From the NCBI RefSeq assembly GCF_008042275.1, contig NZ_RDBK01000001.1, forward strand, positions 304,880-340,472: a DNA stretch of 35,593 nt. Reading direction: 5' to 3'. Shown piece after piece: positions 1 through 7,285 of the stretch. Below the pieces are notes generated by a model. It saw only the letters and a list, made by a program, of their open reading frames with translations, was not told where the DNA came from and ran no database searches. The stretch comes from Streptomyces sp. OR43. Lineage in GTDB: Bacteria; Actinomycetota; Actinomycetes; Streptomycetales; Streptomycetaceae. The translations under genes and the position numbers were made by a program. The stretch's first letter is position 1. Each line of letters begins with the position of its first letter.

Positions 1-1
1 C

Positions 2-118
2 GTGATCGCCCGAGGCAACCCGCTCGACGACATCCGGGCCCTCGGCGACCCGGCGAACATCCTGGTCGTCATGAAGGACGGCGTCGCCTACAAGGACGTC
101 GAGGGGCTCACCGCCTGA
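2..118 (+). CDS. Amidohydrolase family protein, C-terminal end (partial)
   Basis: This is the last 38 codons of a gene that begins before the window, read from the second base to TGA at 116-118. The peptide contains ARGNPLDDIRAL followed by ILVVMKDGVAYKD. This is the usual end of imidazolonepropionase- or prolidase-like amidohydrolases, where the 'GxPLxDI ... V.. VxKdGvxyk' strand closes the small beta-sandwich domain beside the metal-dependent barrel. The metal ligands lie upstream and are not visible, so the substrate cannot be named. Its last 31 bases overlap the 3' end of the convergent acetyltransferase gene. Confidence 0.7.
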   Translation: MIARGNPLDDIRALGDPANILVVMKDGVAYKDVEGLTA

Positions 119-654
119 ACGGACCCCGAACCGTCCCGGCCGACCGCCTTGTAGTAGAAGGTGGTCGGCTTCAGGACCCCCGCCGGGTCGGCGGCGTAGT
201 CGGGCACGGAGCCGCACTCCGTCCAGCCGGCCGAGCGGTACAACCACTCGGCCGGACTGCCGCTCTCCGTGTCCAGGACCAGCAGCGTGACGCCGTCCTC
301 CGCCGCCGAGCGCTCGGCCGCGTCGAGCAAGCGCCTGCCGAGTCCCTGGCCCCGCGCCGACGGACGGACCATCAGCTTGGCGACCTCCGCGCGATGGCGG
401 GCGTTCGGCAGCGGCGCGCGGGCCAGACCGATGGTGCCCGCGATCCGCTCGGCGTCCCGGGCGATCCAGACCCGGTGCCGCCCCGCTTCCACGGACCCGG
501 CGCGCTCACGCCACCAGCGCGCGGCGGCCTCCCGGCCGAGCGGGGCGAGGAAGCCCACGGACGATCCGCCGTCGACCGTCTCCACGAGAAGGGCGGCCAG
601 CTCATCGGCGTACGTGACCAGTTCGGGTCCGGACACCGGAACGATCTCGGTCAT
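88..654 (-). CDS. GNAT family N-acetyltransferase
   Basis: This 188-residue protein has the GNAT fold that moves an acetyl group from acetyl-CoA to an amine. The acetyl-CoA pyrophosphate loop (motif A) is visible as RPSARGQGLGRRLLDAAE in the middle of the protein, preceded by the strand AEVAKLMV. A later strand, TLLVLDTES, leads into the 'WLYRSAGW' segment typical of motif B. The substrate is unknown. The ATG start has AAGGA nine bases upstream. The gene follows the XRE-cupin regulator by 13 bases on the same strand, so the two are probably one transcript, and the regulator may control the enzyme. The 3' end overlaps the convergent amidohydrolase gene by 31 bases. Confidence 0.85.
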   Translation of the reverse strand: MTEIVPVSGPELVTYADELAALLVETVDGGSSVGFLAPLGREAAARWWRERAGSVEAGRHRVWIARDAERIAGTIGLARAPLPNARHRAEVAKLMVRPSARGQGLGRRLLDAAERSAAEDGVTLLVLDTESGSPAEWLYRSAGWTECGSVPDYAADPAGVLKPTTFYYKAVGRDGSGSVQAVSPSTSL

Positions 655-667
655 GCGGCAGGTCCTT

Positions 668-1249
668 TCACGGTGCGACGATCATCAGCGCGTACCGGAC
701 CCGCTCCGGGCCCGGGCAGTGGAAACGCGAGGGGCCGCGCAGCCGGAACCGGAGACAGTCGCCCGGGCCCACCGTGTGCGCGGTGGCGTCGACGGTGACC
801 TCCAGCGTCCCCTCCAGAACCCAGATGTGCTGCTCCAGACCGGCTACCGGCGGATGCTCGTACGCGATCACGGCACCCGCGTCGAGGAGGCCCTCGACGA
901 CCTCCGCGCGCAGCCCCGCGTGCGGAGGCGAGACGGACCGGCGGACGAAGCCCGTCGACTCGTCGCGCCATACGGCCTGACGCCCGGCGGGCACCAGCTG
1001 CGGCGGCTGCGCCTCCACCTCCAGCAGCAACCGGGACATGGTCCGCTCATGGACGCTGCACAGCCGGCCGAGCTGGCCGGCCGTCGGGCTCAGCTCGCCG
1101 CGTTCGAGCCGCGAAAGCGTCGAGCGGCTCAGCCCGCTGCGCCGGGCCAGCTCGTCCAGCGACCAGCCCCGTTCCCTCCGCAGCTCGCCCAGGCGAACCG
1201 CGAGCCCGGCCTCCACGGCCCCGGCTTCGTTTCTCATATCGGAGAGCAT
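668..1249 (-). CDS. XRE family transcriptional regulator with C-terminal cupin domain
   Basis: This 193-residue regulator has an N-terminal helix-turn-helix (about residues 18-74; LARRSGLSRSTLSRLERGE is the recognition region) and a C-terminal cupin sensor barrel (about 118-190; HIWVLEGTLEVTVD and GPGDCLRFRL). XRE-cupin proteins usually sense a small ligand in the barrel and repress a neighbouring operon. Here the acetyltransferase lies 13 bases downstream. The start is uncertain: ATG at 1249 has GGAGA only one base upstream, so it would be leaderless or poorly spaced, while ATG at 1237 would have the same GGAGA 13 bases upstream. The start region lies inside a set of GGAGA/TCTCC inverted repeats, which suggests autoregulation. 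Confidence 0.85.
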   Translation of the reverse strand: MLSDMRNEAGAVEAGLAVRLGELRRERGWSLDELARRSGLSRSTLSRLERGELSPTAGQLGRLCSVHERTMSRLLLEVEAQPPQLVPAGRQAVWRDESTGFVRRSVSPPHAGLRAEVVEGLLDAGAVIAYEHPPVAGLEQHIWVLEGTLEVTVDATAHTVGPGDCLRFRLRGPSRFHCPGPERVRYALMIVAP

Positions 1250-1264
1250 ATCTCCATAGGGAGA
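1241..1264. promoter_or_regulatory. Probable operator: three alternating GGAGA/TCTCC half-sites over the regulator start
   Basis: The sequence reads GGAGA, five bases, TCTCC, four bases, GGAGA. Each neighbouring pair is a perfect 5-bp inverted repeat (1241-1255 and 1251-1264). The array covers the ATG of the XRE-cupin gene. A further TCTC at 1232 partly extends it. A dimeric HTH protein could bind here, and autorepression is the inference. One half-site also doubles as the possible Shine-Dalgarno sequence of the gene. Confidence 0.45.
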
Positions 1265-1405
1265 GGGCGCCGGTGGGTGGCCCGGCAGGCAGGCCGGGCT
1301 TCCCCGCGCTGCCGGTAGCGCTCCGACGTGCCAGGCTTGTCCCTGAGGACGCCCGGCCGGGCGCTTCGGTCCTGCCGGGTGGTTCCGCTACCCGAGGAGG
1401 CCCAC

Positions 1406-1846
1406 ATGGCCAGTACCAGCAACCAGCCAGGGACGGCGCGGGGCGCCGCCGCGGAATCCGCCCACCCCCACCCGTTCCGGACGGGCTGGACCGCTTTCGC
1501 CGCCATCCTGATGATCTTCGGTGGGGCCATGGCGATCTTCCAGGGCATCGCGGCCATCGCCAAGGACGACGTGTTCGTCACCACCAGCAACTACGTGTTC
1601 CGGTTCAACCTGACCGGCTGGGGCTGGATCCACCTCATCCTCGGCATCGTCATCGTTCTCGCGGGCTGCGCCCTGTTCACCGGGGCGGCGTGGGCCCGTG
1701 CCGTCGGCATCGTCCTCGCCGGACTCGGCGCACTCGCCAACTTCGTCTGGCTGCCGCACTATCCGCTGTGGTCCATCGTGCTCATCGCGCTGGACGTCTT
1801 CATCATCTGGGCGCTCTGCGCGGGCGGAGACCGCCAGCGGGTCTGA
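1406..1846 (+). CDS. DUF7144 family membrane protein
   Basis: This 146-residue protein has a short polar N-terminus and four hydrophobic segments: about TAFAAILMIFGGAMAIFQGI, then WIHLILGIVIVLAGCALF, then AVGIVLAGLGALANFVWL, then WSIVLIALDVFIIWALC. The order and the loop 'DDVFVTTSNYVFRFNLTGWGW' match the DUF7144 integral membrane family that is common in Streptomyces. Its function is unknown. I chose ATG at 1406 because GAGGAGG lies just upstream, rather than an in-frame ATG 78 bases earlier. It stands alone, convergent with the ClC gene. Confidence 0.8.
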   Translation: MASTSNQPGTARGAAAESAHPHPFRTGWTAFAAILMIFGGAMAIFQGIAAIAKDDVFVTTSNYVFRFNLTGWGWIHLILGIVIVLAGCALFTGAAWARAVGIVLAGLGALANFVWLPHYPLWSIVLIALDVFIIWALCAGGDRQRV

Positions 1847-1878
1847 GACAGAACGAGCCGCAGCCGCCGGCGACGTCG

Positions 1879-3219
1879 CTACGGTACGGGCGGCTTCGTG
1901 GCGAACGCCGCCGGCGGGGCGGTGATCCTGAGCGTGACGACGTAGGAGACGACCACCGAGACGATCACGAGCGGCATCACGGTGAGTCCCTGCGAACCCA
2001 GCAGCAGCGTGGCCAGCAGCACCGACGTCATCGGGAGCTTCAGCATCGCCACGCACATGGCCCCGATCCCCATGGCGAACCCCGAGGTCGGGTTCAGGCC
2101 CGGGAGATGGGAGAGCGCGAGGCCGCCCGCCGCACCGGCGAACATGGCCGGGAAGATGGGGCCGCCCCGGAAGGCGCTCAACGAGGCGCAGTAGGCCAGG
2201 CACTTGCAGACGATGAGCACCACCAGGGTGGCCGCCGAGTACCGGGCGCTGTCGGCGAGCAGTGGATCGAGCGCGTGCTCGCCCGAGTACAGCACCTGCG
2301 AGGGGGAGTTCCCGGTGATCTCGGCGTACAGGAAGGCGAGCAGCCCGACCACGAGTCCCATGACCACCGTGGCCACCACCCTGCGCCGCTCCACCCGCGG
2401 CTGAAGGAACAGCGCCAGCCGCTGGATTCCCGCCCCCGCGAGGGCGGCACCCAGCCCGAGGACGACGGCCCAGCCGAACTCGGCGGCGGTGGGGCTGTCG
2501 GCCGGCGGTACCTCGTGCAGCGCCAGGGAGTAGGTGCCGAGCCCCGTCCACGAGCCCAGGCCGGTGAAGATCAACGCACCGATCCCGGCCGCCAGGAGCC
2601 CCGGCACGAGAGCCACCCCGAGCATCAGCCCGGCCAGCCCCGACGCCTCCATCAACAGGAACGCGCCGAGGAGCGGCGAGCCCAGCAGGGCGCTGACCGC
2701 CGCGAAACTGCCCGCGGCCCCCACCACCGCGCTCGCCCCGGGATCGATGTCCGGTTTGATCAGCCGCACCGCGTACACCGCCGCACCGCCGCCCAGGGCG
2801 ATGAGCGGTGCCTCGGGGCCGAGCACCGCGCCGAGGGAGAGCGACGCGATGGCCGCGAGCGCGATGCCGGGCAGCTGCGCGGCCGAGGGCGCACCGGTGC
2901 TCACCAGTCCCTCGGCCGGTTTGTGCCCGCCCTGTCCGGGGAGAAAGCGGATGGCCAGCCCCGTCAGCAGCCCCGACACACCGACCAGCGGCACCGGCCA
3001 CCACGAGGGCGTCCCCGCGAAGCCGAGAGCCTTGGGCAGGTCGTCGTACGTCAGGGACTGCAGTTCGGAGACCAGGGCCAGGAAGCCGAAGGCCCCCGCC
3101 GAGATCGGCACTCCCAGGACGGCCACGATCACGAGCAGGACCGCGTAGCCCCGGGTCCGGATCAGGGCCGCGGGGTCGGGGTGCGGGGCGGCGGGCGCTC
3201 CGGCGGGTTCGGCCGACAT
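1879..3219 (-). CDS. ClC family chloride channel / H+-coupled anion transporter
   Basis: This 446-residue polytopic membrane protein has the ClC signatures. LGPEAPL (residues 133-139) corresponds to the GREGP motif and keeps the gating glutamate, E136. GGPIFP (352-357) corresponds to GxFxP in the second half of the inverted-repeat fold. GSFAAVSALLGSPLLGAFLLMEA (about 170-191) is the usual helix after the first motif. The arginine of GREGP is replaced by proline, as in a subset of bacterial ClC homologues. It is likely to move chloride or another small anion across the inner membrane. The Na+/H+ antiporter gene is 92 bases upstream on the same strand, so a shared role in pH or ion balance is plausible. 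Confidence 0.88.
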   Translation of the reverse strand: MSAEPAGAPAAPHPDPAALIRTRGYAVLLVIVAVLGVPISAGAFGFLALVSELQSLTYDDLPKALGFAGTPSWWPVPLVGVSGLLTGLAIRFLPGQGGHKPAEGLVSTGAPSAAQLPGIALAAIASLSLGAVLGPEAPLIALGGGAAVYAVRLIKPDIDPGASAVVGAAGSFAAVSALLGSPLLGAFLLMEASGLAGLMLGVALVPGLLAAGIGALIFTGLGSWTGLGTYSLALHEVPPADSPTAAEFGWAVVLGLGAALAGAGIQRLALFLQPRVERRRVVATVVMGLVVGLLAFLYAEITGNSPSQVLYSGEHALDPLLADSARYSAATLVVLIVCKCLAYCASLSAFRGGPIFPAMFAGAAGGLALSHLPGLNPTSGFAMGIGAMCVAMLKLPMTSVLLATLLLGSQGLTVMPLVIVSVVVSYVVTLRITAPPAAFATKPPVP

Positions 3220-3311
3220 GTGCGTTGTCTCCTCGGCTCAGGAATGCTCGTGCGGGGTCGATCGGGGTACGGGTCACGCGGTCCGGCCGGTCCCCGGCCG
3301 CGCCGCGGCGG

Positions 3312-5081
3312 TCAGCCGGTGAGCACGCCCGTGGGCGGACTGAGCAGGATGACGGTGTCGCCGGCACCCGGAGCGGGCGTCCCGGTGCCGGTGACCGGGG
3401 TGAGCCGCTTGTCCGGACTCACCACGAAGAGCAGCGCATGGCGGTCCGGGAGCGCGGCGGCGGCCGGCCGGACCACCACGCGGGCACCCACCTCGTACCG
3501 GCGGGCGAGCTCGGGCCCGGTGAGACCTTCACCGAACAGCGACTCACCGCCCGTGTAGGGCGCGACCACCCCGTGACTCGCCGACGGCGAGGCGAGCCGG
3601 TGGACCGAGCCGTCGACGCTCTCGCGCAGGGTCGTCGAGGCGAGGGCGTTGAAGTCGTTCTCGTCCGTGAGCAGCAGCACGCCGGTGATTCCTTCGAGCT
3701 CCGCGCCGGCCCCGGTCGCCGCGGCGAGCAGTTCACCGGGGGCCAGCGTCAGCCCGGCCTCCACGATCCGCTCCCGCTCATCCTCCGCGCCGGCCCACAT
3801 CAGGACGTCCAGCCCCGCCGAGCGCAGCGCACACGCCAGGTCGACCACCCAGGGCGCGCCGCCGACGAGCAGCGGCCTGGACCGTGCCGGGCGCAGCACC
3901 CCGAGCCGCCGGGCCACCGGGAACGCCGTCAGCCCGTACAGCATCACGGTGGCGACGATCACGACGAAGGTGGCGGGCAGGATGCGTTCGGCGCCCGTCA
4001 CGCCCTTGTCGATCAGCTCGGCCGAGAACGTGGACGCCGTGGCCGCGGCGACGATGCCGCGCGGAGCCATCCAGCCGATGAACCACCGTTCCCCGCCCGG
4101 CACATCGGTGCGCAGCGTCGCCAGGTGCGCCACCAGAGGTCTGGTCACCAGGACGAGCAGTCCGACCAGCGCGAGCGACGGCAGCACGACGTGCCGCAGC
4201 GACGACGGGGTGACCGTGGCCGAGATGGAGACGAACAGCAGCCCGATGATCAGTGAGACGAGCGTGTCGAAGAAGGGCCGGCGCACGGGAAGGTCCAGGC
4301 CCGGGAGATTGGCCATGGCCATTCCCATCACGACGGCGGAGATCAGCCCCGTGTCGTCACGCAGCGCGTCACAGGCCGTCGCCATGCCGATCACCGCGGC
4401 GAGCTGCACCGAGGTGGCCAGTTCCTCACTGAGCCGCGCCCGGCTGAGCAGCAGCCACAGCACGCCGGCGCCGATCGCGCCGCCGGCGACGCCCACCGCC
4501 GTACTGGCCGCGAACTCGCCCACCTGGCGCCCGAACCCCGGCCGCTCGCCCACGACAACCCCGTGGAAGACGAGCGCCCCCAGGATGCCGCCCACCGGAT
4601 CGATCAGCGAGCCCTCCCAGATGAGGATGCGCTGCAGCCGCTCCGAGGGCCGGACGAAGCCGAGCAGCGGCCCGACGACGGTGGGCCCGGAGACGACGAG
4701 GATCGAGGCGAGCATCACCGCCGCCCCCATGGACATGTCCAGGACCGGTACGGCGAACAGCGCGGCGGACACCACGGTGAGCACCGTACCGAGCACGAGC
4801 AGCCGGTGCACGACCCGCCGTGTGTGGCCCTTGAGCCGCTGGAGGTCGAGGCCCAGCCCGGCGTCGTACAGAATCACCGCCACCGCCAGGGACACCAGCG
4901 GGGAGAAGGCGGCCCCCAGGAGCCGTTCGGGGCTGACGGAGTCGATGAACGCCCCGGCGGTGAACCCGACCGGCAGCAGGATGAGCAGGGCCGGGACACG
5001 CAACCGGTTCGCCAGCAGCTGCGAGGCGACTGCGAGCACCACGATCAGTCCCAGACCCACGAGCACCTGATCGGCCGTCAT
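3312..5081 (-). CDS. CPA1-type Na+/H+ antiporter with C-terminal TrkA-like cytoplasmic domain
   Basis: This 589-residue protein has about twelve membrane segments over residues 1-390, then a soluble part. The antiporter core shows YDAGLGLDL (family FexGlxLd) and EGSLIDPVGG, where CPA1 proteins usually have a (N)DP motif; the aspartate is kept, but the preceding asparagine is isoleucine. The tail (about 395-589) begins with a Rossmann-like stretch, RPLLVGGAPWVVDLACALRS, and includes GVLLLTDENDFNALA, as in TrkA-N/RCK domains. It ends in PGAGDTVILL, as in TrkA-C. Such tails gate transport by ligand binding. ATG at 5081 has GAGGAGG eight bases upstream. Confidence 0.88.
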   Translation of the reverse strand: MTADQVLVGLGLIVVLAVASQLLANRLRVPALLILLPVGFTAGAFIDSVSPERLLGAAFSPLVSLAVAVILYDAGLGLDLQRLKGHTRRVVHRLLVLGTVLTVVSAALFAVPVLDMSMGAAVMLASILVVSGPTVVGPLLGFVRPSERLQRILIWEGSLIDPVGGILGALVFHGVVVGERPGFGRQVGEFAASTAVGVAGGAIGAGVLWLLLSRARLSEELATSVQLAAVIGMATACDALRDDTGLISAVVMGMAMANLPGLDLPVRRPFFDTLVSLIIGLLFVSISATVTPSSLRHVVLPSLALVGLLVLVTRPLVAHLATLRTDVPGGERWFIGWMAPRGIVAAATASTFSAELIDKGVTGAERILPATFVVIVATVMLYGLTAFPVARRLGVLRPARSRPLLVGGAPWVVDLACALRSAGLDVLMWAGAEDERERIVEAGLTLAPGELLAAATGAGAELEGITGVLLLTDENDFNALASTTLRESVDGSVHRLASPSASHGVVAPYTGGESLFGEGLTGPELARRYEVGARVVVRPAAAALPDRHALLFVVSPDKRLTPVTGTGTPAPGAGDTVILLSPPTGVLTG

Positions 5082-5280
5082 AGCAGCGCCTCCTCGGACG
5101 ACATCCCTCCGGTGCCGCGGGCCGCGGTCGCGGCCCGCGGAACACCGCGCGCGACCACCTTCCGCGGCGGGAGCGCGGCAGGGCGGTCAGGCGCGCGCCC
5201 ACCGAGGGCAGGGGGCCGCGGTATCCATCCAATGGCCTAACGACGCGAGGGGTGCGGCACGAGGACCGGCCGGCCGACCG

Positions 5281-5970
5281 TCACTTCTTCTTGTCGTCCC
5301 ACGGCGTGCCGATCCAGCTGTCGAACGAGCGGACCACCGCGGTGAGCGCGGCCGCCAGCCGCTGGTCGACCCAGGGGGCGTGCACGACGACCCGGTCGTC
5401 GGACCGGTACTCCAGAGGGGCCTCCCGACCGGCCCGCCAGACGATGCGCCGCGGCCCGCGCGGCACATCGCCGCCGCCGCTGAAAAGGCTCGCCACGCCG
5501 ATGAGGACCCACAGGGGGAACAGCGGCCACCACAGGTACCACCAGAAGACCCGGCCCTTGAGCCCGACGGCCTCCGGGCCGCCGGCCGGGGTGACGGTCC
5601 AGCGTGTGCGCAGCCCCTTGCCGGACAGGGCCTTCTCCCGCACGAACGTGCCGAGAAGCTCGCCCTGCCCGCCCCACACCTGGTACGCCGAGACGCCGTT
5701 GCCCGCCGAGGTGGTGACGAGCGTGGCCAGCCTGGTGCGGCGCTCCGGTTCGGCCCACAGCACGAAGGAACGGGCACCGTCCTTCCGCGCCGCGAGATAC
5801 GCGGGTATGCCGCCCGGCGGCAGCTCGCGCTCCAGGTACGCGACCACGTGGAAGTGGCCCTGGGACGTGTCGATCACGACGTGGCCGAAGCCTTCGGCCA
5901 CACCCGGCCGGGGCACGCCGCCGGCGTTCGGGTCCGTGGGCAGGGCCATCACTTTCAGGGCGTGGGTCAC
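5281..5970 (-). CDS. Hypothetical membrane-associated protein
   Basis: I do not recognise this 229-residue protein. It begins MTHALKVMALPTDP and has one clear hydrophobic stretch near residue 130-155 (FWWYLWWPLFPLWVLIGVAS). Soluble, charged parts lie on both sides, and it ends in a lysine run, DDKKK. The GTG start at 5970 is preceded by GGAGGA eight bases upstream, which argues against the longer reading frame that extends into the divergent DUF6011 gene. Codon use matches the neighbours. It is probably a conserved Streptomyces protein anchored in the membrane. Confidence 0.65.
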   Translation of the reverse strand: MTHALKVMALPTDPNAGGVPRPGVAEGFGHVVIDTSQGHFHVVAYLERELPPGGIPAYLAARKDGARSFVLWAEPERRTRLATLVTTSAGNGVSAYQVWGGQGELLGTFVREKALSGKGLRTRWTVTPAGGPEAVGLKGRVFWWYLWWPLFPLWVLIGVASLFSGGGDVPRGPRRIVWRAGREAPLEYRSDDRVVVHAPWVDQRLAAALTAVVRSFDSWIGTPWDDKKK

Positions 5971-6036
5971 CTTCGAGACTCCTCCGTTGTGCGCGACCGG
6001 AAGTCGAAGGGTAGACGGGGACCTGGGACGGGCAGC

Positions 6037-6122
6037 GCGTGGAGTGCCCGGAGCCGTGGGGCGCGGGCGCGTGGAGGGCCCGGAACCCTGGGATGATCGA
6101 CGCGTGGAGTCCCCAGAACCCG
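6037..6122. repeat. Three imperfect copies of a GCGTGGAG start-region unit
   Basis: Units starting at 6037, 6069 and 6102 each begin GCGTGGAG and continue with a close variant of kGCCCGGArCCsTGG; the third copy is the most diverged. The period is 32-33 bases. The third copy contains the chosen GTG start of the DUF6011 gene, and the second supplies another in-frame GTG at 6071. Confidence 0.7.
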
Positions 6123-6328
6123 CCCCCGACGCCGAGCCGCTGCCCGGCACCGCCGCGGCCACCGGCCGCCGCCCGGTCCGCTGCCGCATGTGCGGGCGCC
6201 CGCTCACCGGCACGGCCTCGCGCCGCACCGGTCTCGGTCCCGCGTGCGACGCCAAACTGCATCCGGCTCCGCCGGACATCCGCACCCGCAGGCACGAGGT
6301 CGAACAGGACCCGCTGCCGGGCGTCTGA
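6104..6328 (+). CDS. Small DUF6011-type zinc-binding protein
   Basis: This 74-residue protein carries CRMCGRPLTGTASRRTGLGP followed by ACDAKL. That is the DUF6011 pattern CxxCGrpLt..sr..G.Gp.C, with C27, C30 and C48 as probable zinc ligands and H53 a possible fourth. The family occurs in actinobacteria and phages; the function is unknown, and a nucleic-acid or protein contact role is only a guess. The GTG at 6104 is one of two in-frame GTGs (the other at 6071) created by a local repeat of the start region, and neither has a strong ribosome binding site. It is divergent from the hypothetical membrane protein and convergent with thioesterase II. Confidence 0.75.
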   Translation: MESPEPAPDAEPLPGTAAATGRRPVRCRMCGRPLTGTASRRTGLGPACDAKLHPAPPDIRTRRHEVEQDPLPGV

Positions 6329-6357
6329 GGCGCGGGCCGGCGTACCCGGCCGGTCAG

Positions 6358-7239
6358 TCAGGACCGCTGCTCGCCCAGCCGCCGGAACAGTCCTTCCTGC
6401 ACCACCGACACCAGCAGGTTGCCCTCGCGGTCGTAGATCCTGCCGCGCGCCAGCCCCCGCCCGCCGGTCGCCACCGGCGACTCCTGGTCGTACAGGAACC
6501 ACTCGTCGGCCCGGAACGGCCGGTGGAACCACATCGCGTGGTCCAGCGACGCCATGTCGAAGCCGCGCGGCCCCCACAGCGGCTCCACCGGGATGCGTAC
6601 CGCGTCCAGCAGTGTCATGTCGCTCGCGTACGTCAGCGCACACGTGTGGACCAGCTGGTCGTCGCCGAGCGGGCCGACCGCGCGCATCCACACCGCGCTG
6701 CGCGGGTCCGCGTCCTTGATCTCCTCCTGCGTCCAGCGCAGCCGGTCGACGTAGCGGATGTCGAAGGGCTGACGGCGCGCCATACGTTCCAGCGCCTCCG
6801 GCAGCCCGCCCAGATGCTCGCGCACCTCGTCGGCGACCGTCGGCAGCTCGTCGGGATCGGGCACCACACGGGCCGGCGGCAGCTGGTGCTCGAAACCTGC
6901 CTCCTCCGGGCGGTGGAACGACGCCGTCAGATTGAAGATGGTCCGGCCCTGCTGCACGGCCGTCACCCGGCGGGTGGTGAACGACCGGCCGTCCCGGACG
7001 CGCTCGACCTCGTAGACGATCGGCACCCCGGGACGGCCCGGCCGCAGGAAGTAGGCGTGCAGCGAATGCACCGGCCGGTCCCCGTCCGTGGTGCGGCCCG
7101 CCGCCACCAGCGCCTGCCCCGCCACCTGCCCGCCGAAGACCCGCTGCAGGGACTCCTCGGGACTGCGGCCGCGGAAGATGTTGACCTCGATCCGCTCCAG
7201 GTCGAGCAGGTCGACCAGACGCTCGGCGGGGTTCGTCAT
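6358..7239 (-). CDS. tesB: Acyl-CoA thioesterase II
   Basis: This 293-residue protein has the double hotdog fold of TesB and hydrolyses acyl-CoA to free acid and CoA. The N-terminal hotdog shows QRVFGGQVAGQALVAAGRT and VHSLHAYFLRPG. The C-terminal hotdog shows SLDHAMWFHRPF, YDQESP and SVVQEGLFR, which carry the Asp, Ser/Thr and Gln positions of the active site. Length and motif order fit the family. ATG at 7239 is preceded by GTGGAG about ten bases upstream. The gene follows the helicase by 46 bases on the same strand and may be co-transcribed with it, although no functional link is evident. Confidence 0.92.
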   Translation of the reverse strand: MTNPAERLVDLLDLERIEVNIFRGRSPEESLQRVFGGQVAGQALVAAGRTTDGDRPVHSLHAYFLRPGRPGVPIVYEVERVRDGRSFTTRRVTAVQQGRTIFNLTASFHRPEEAGFEHQLPPARVVPDPDELPTVADEVREHLGGLPEALERMARRQPFDIRYVDRLRWTQEEIKDADPRSAVWMRAVGPLGDDQLVHTCALTYASDMTLLDAVRIPVEPLWGPRGFDMASLDHAMWFHRPFRADEWFLYDQESPVATGGRGLARGRIYDREGNLLVSVVQEGLFRRLGEQRS

Positions 7240-7285
7240 GCGGTTCTTCTCCACTCTCGCAGCGGCGCCACCGGTACGGGCGCGC

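Noticed and set aside
1273..3558. Long plus-strand open frame opposite the ClC and DUF7144 genes
   Set aside because: It is rich in Arg/Gly/Pro with no motifs and lies antisense to a clear ClC gene. High GC content opens such frames by chance.
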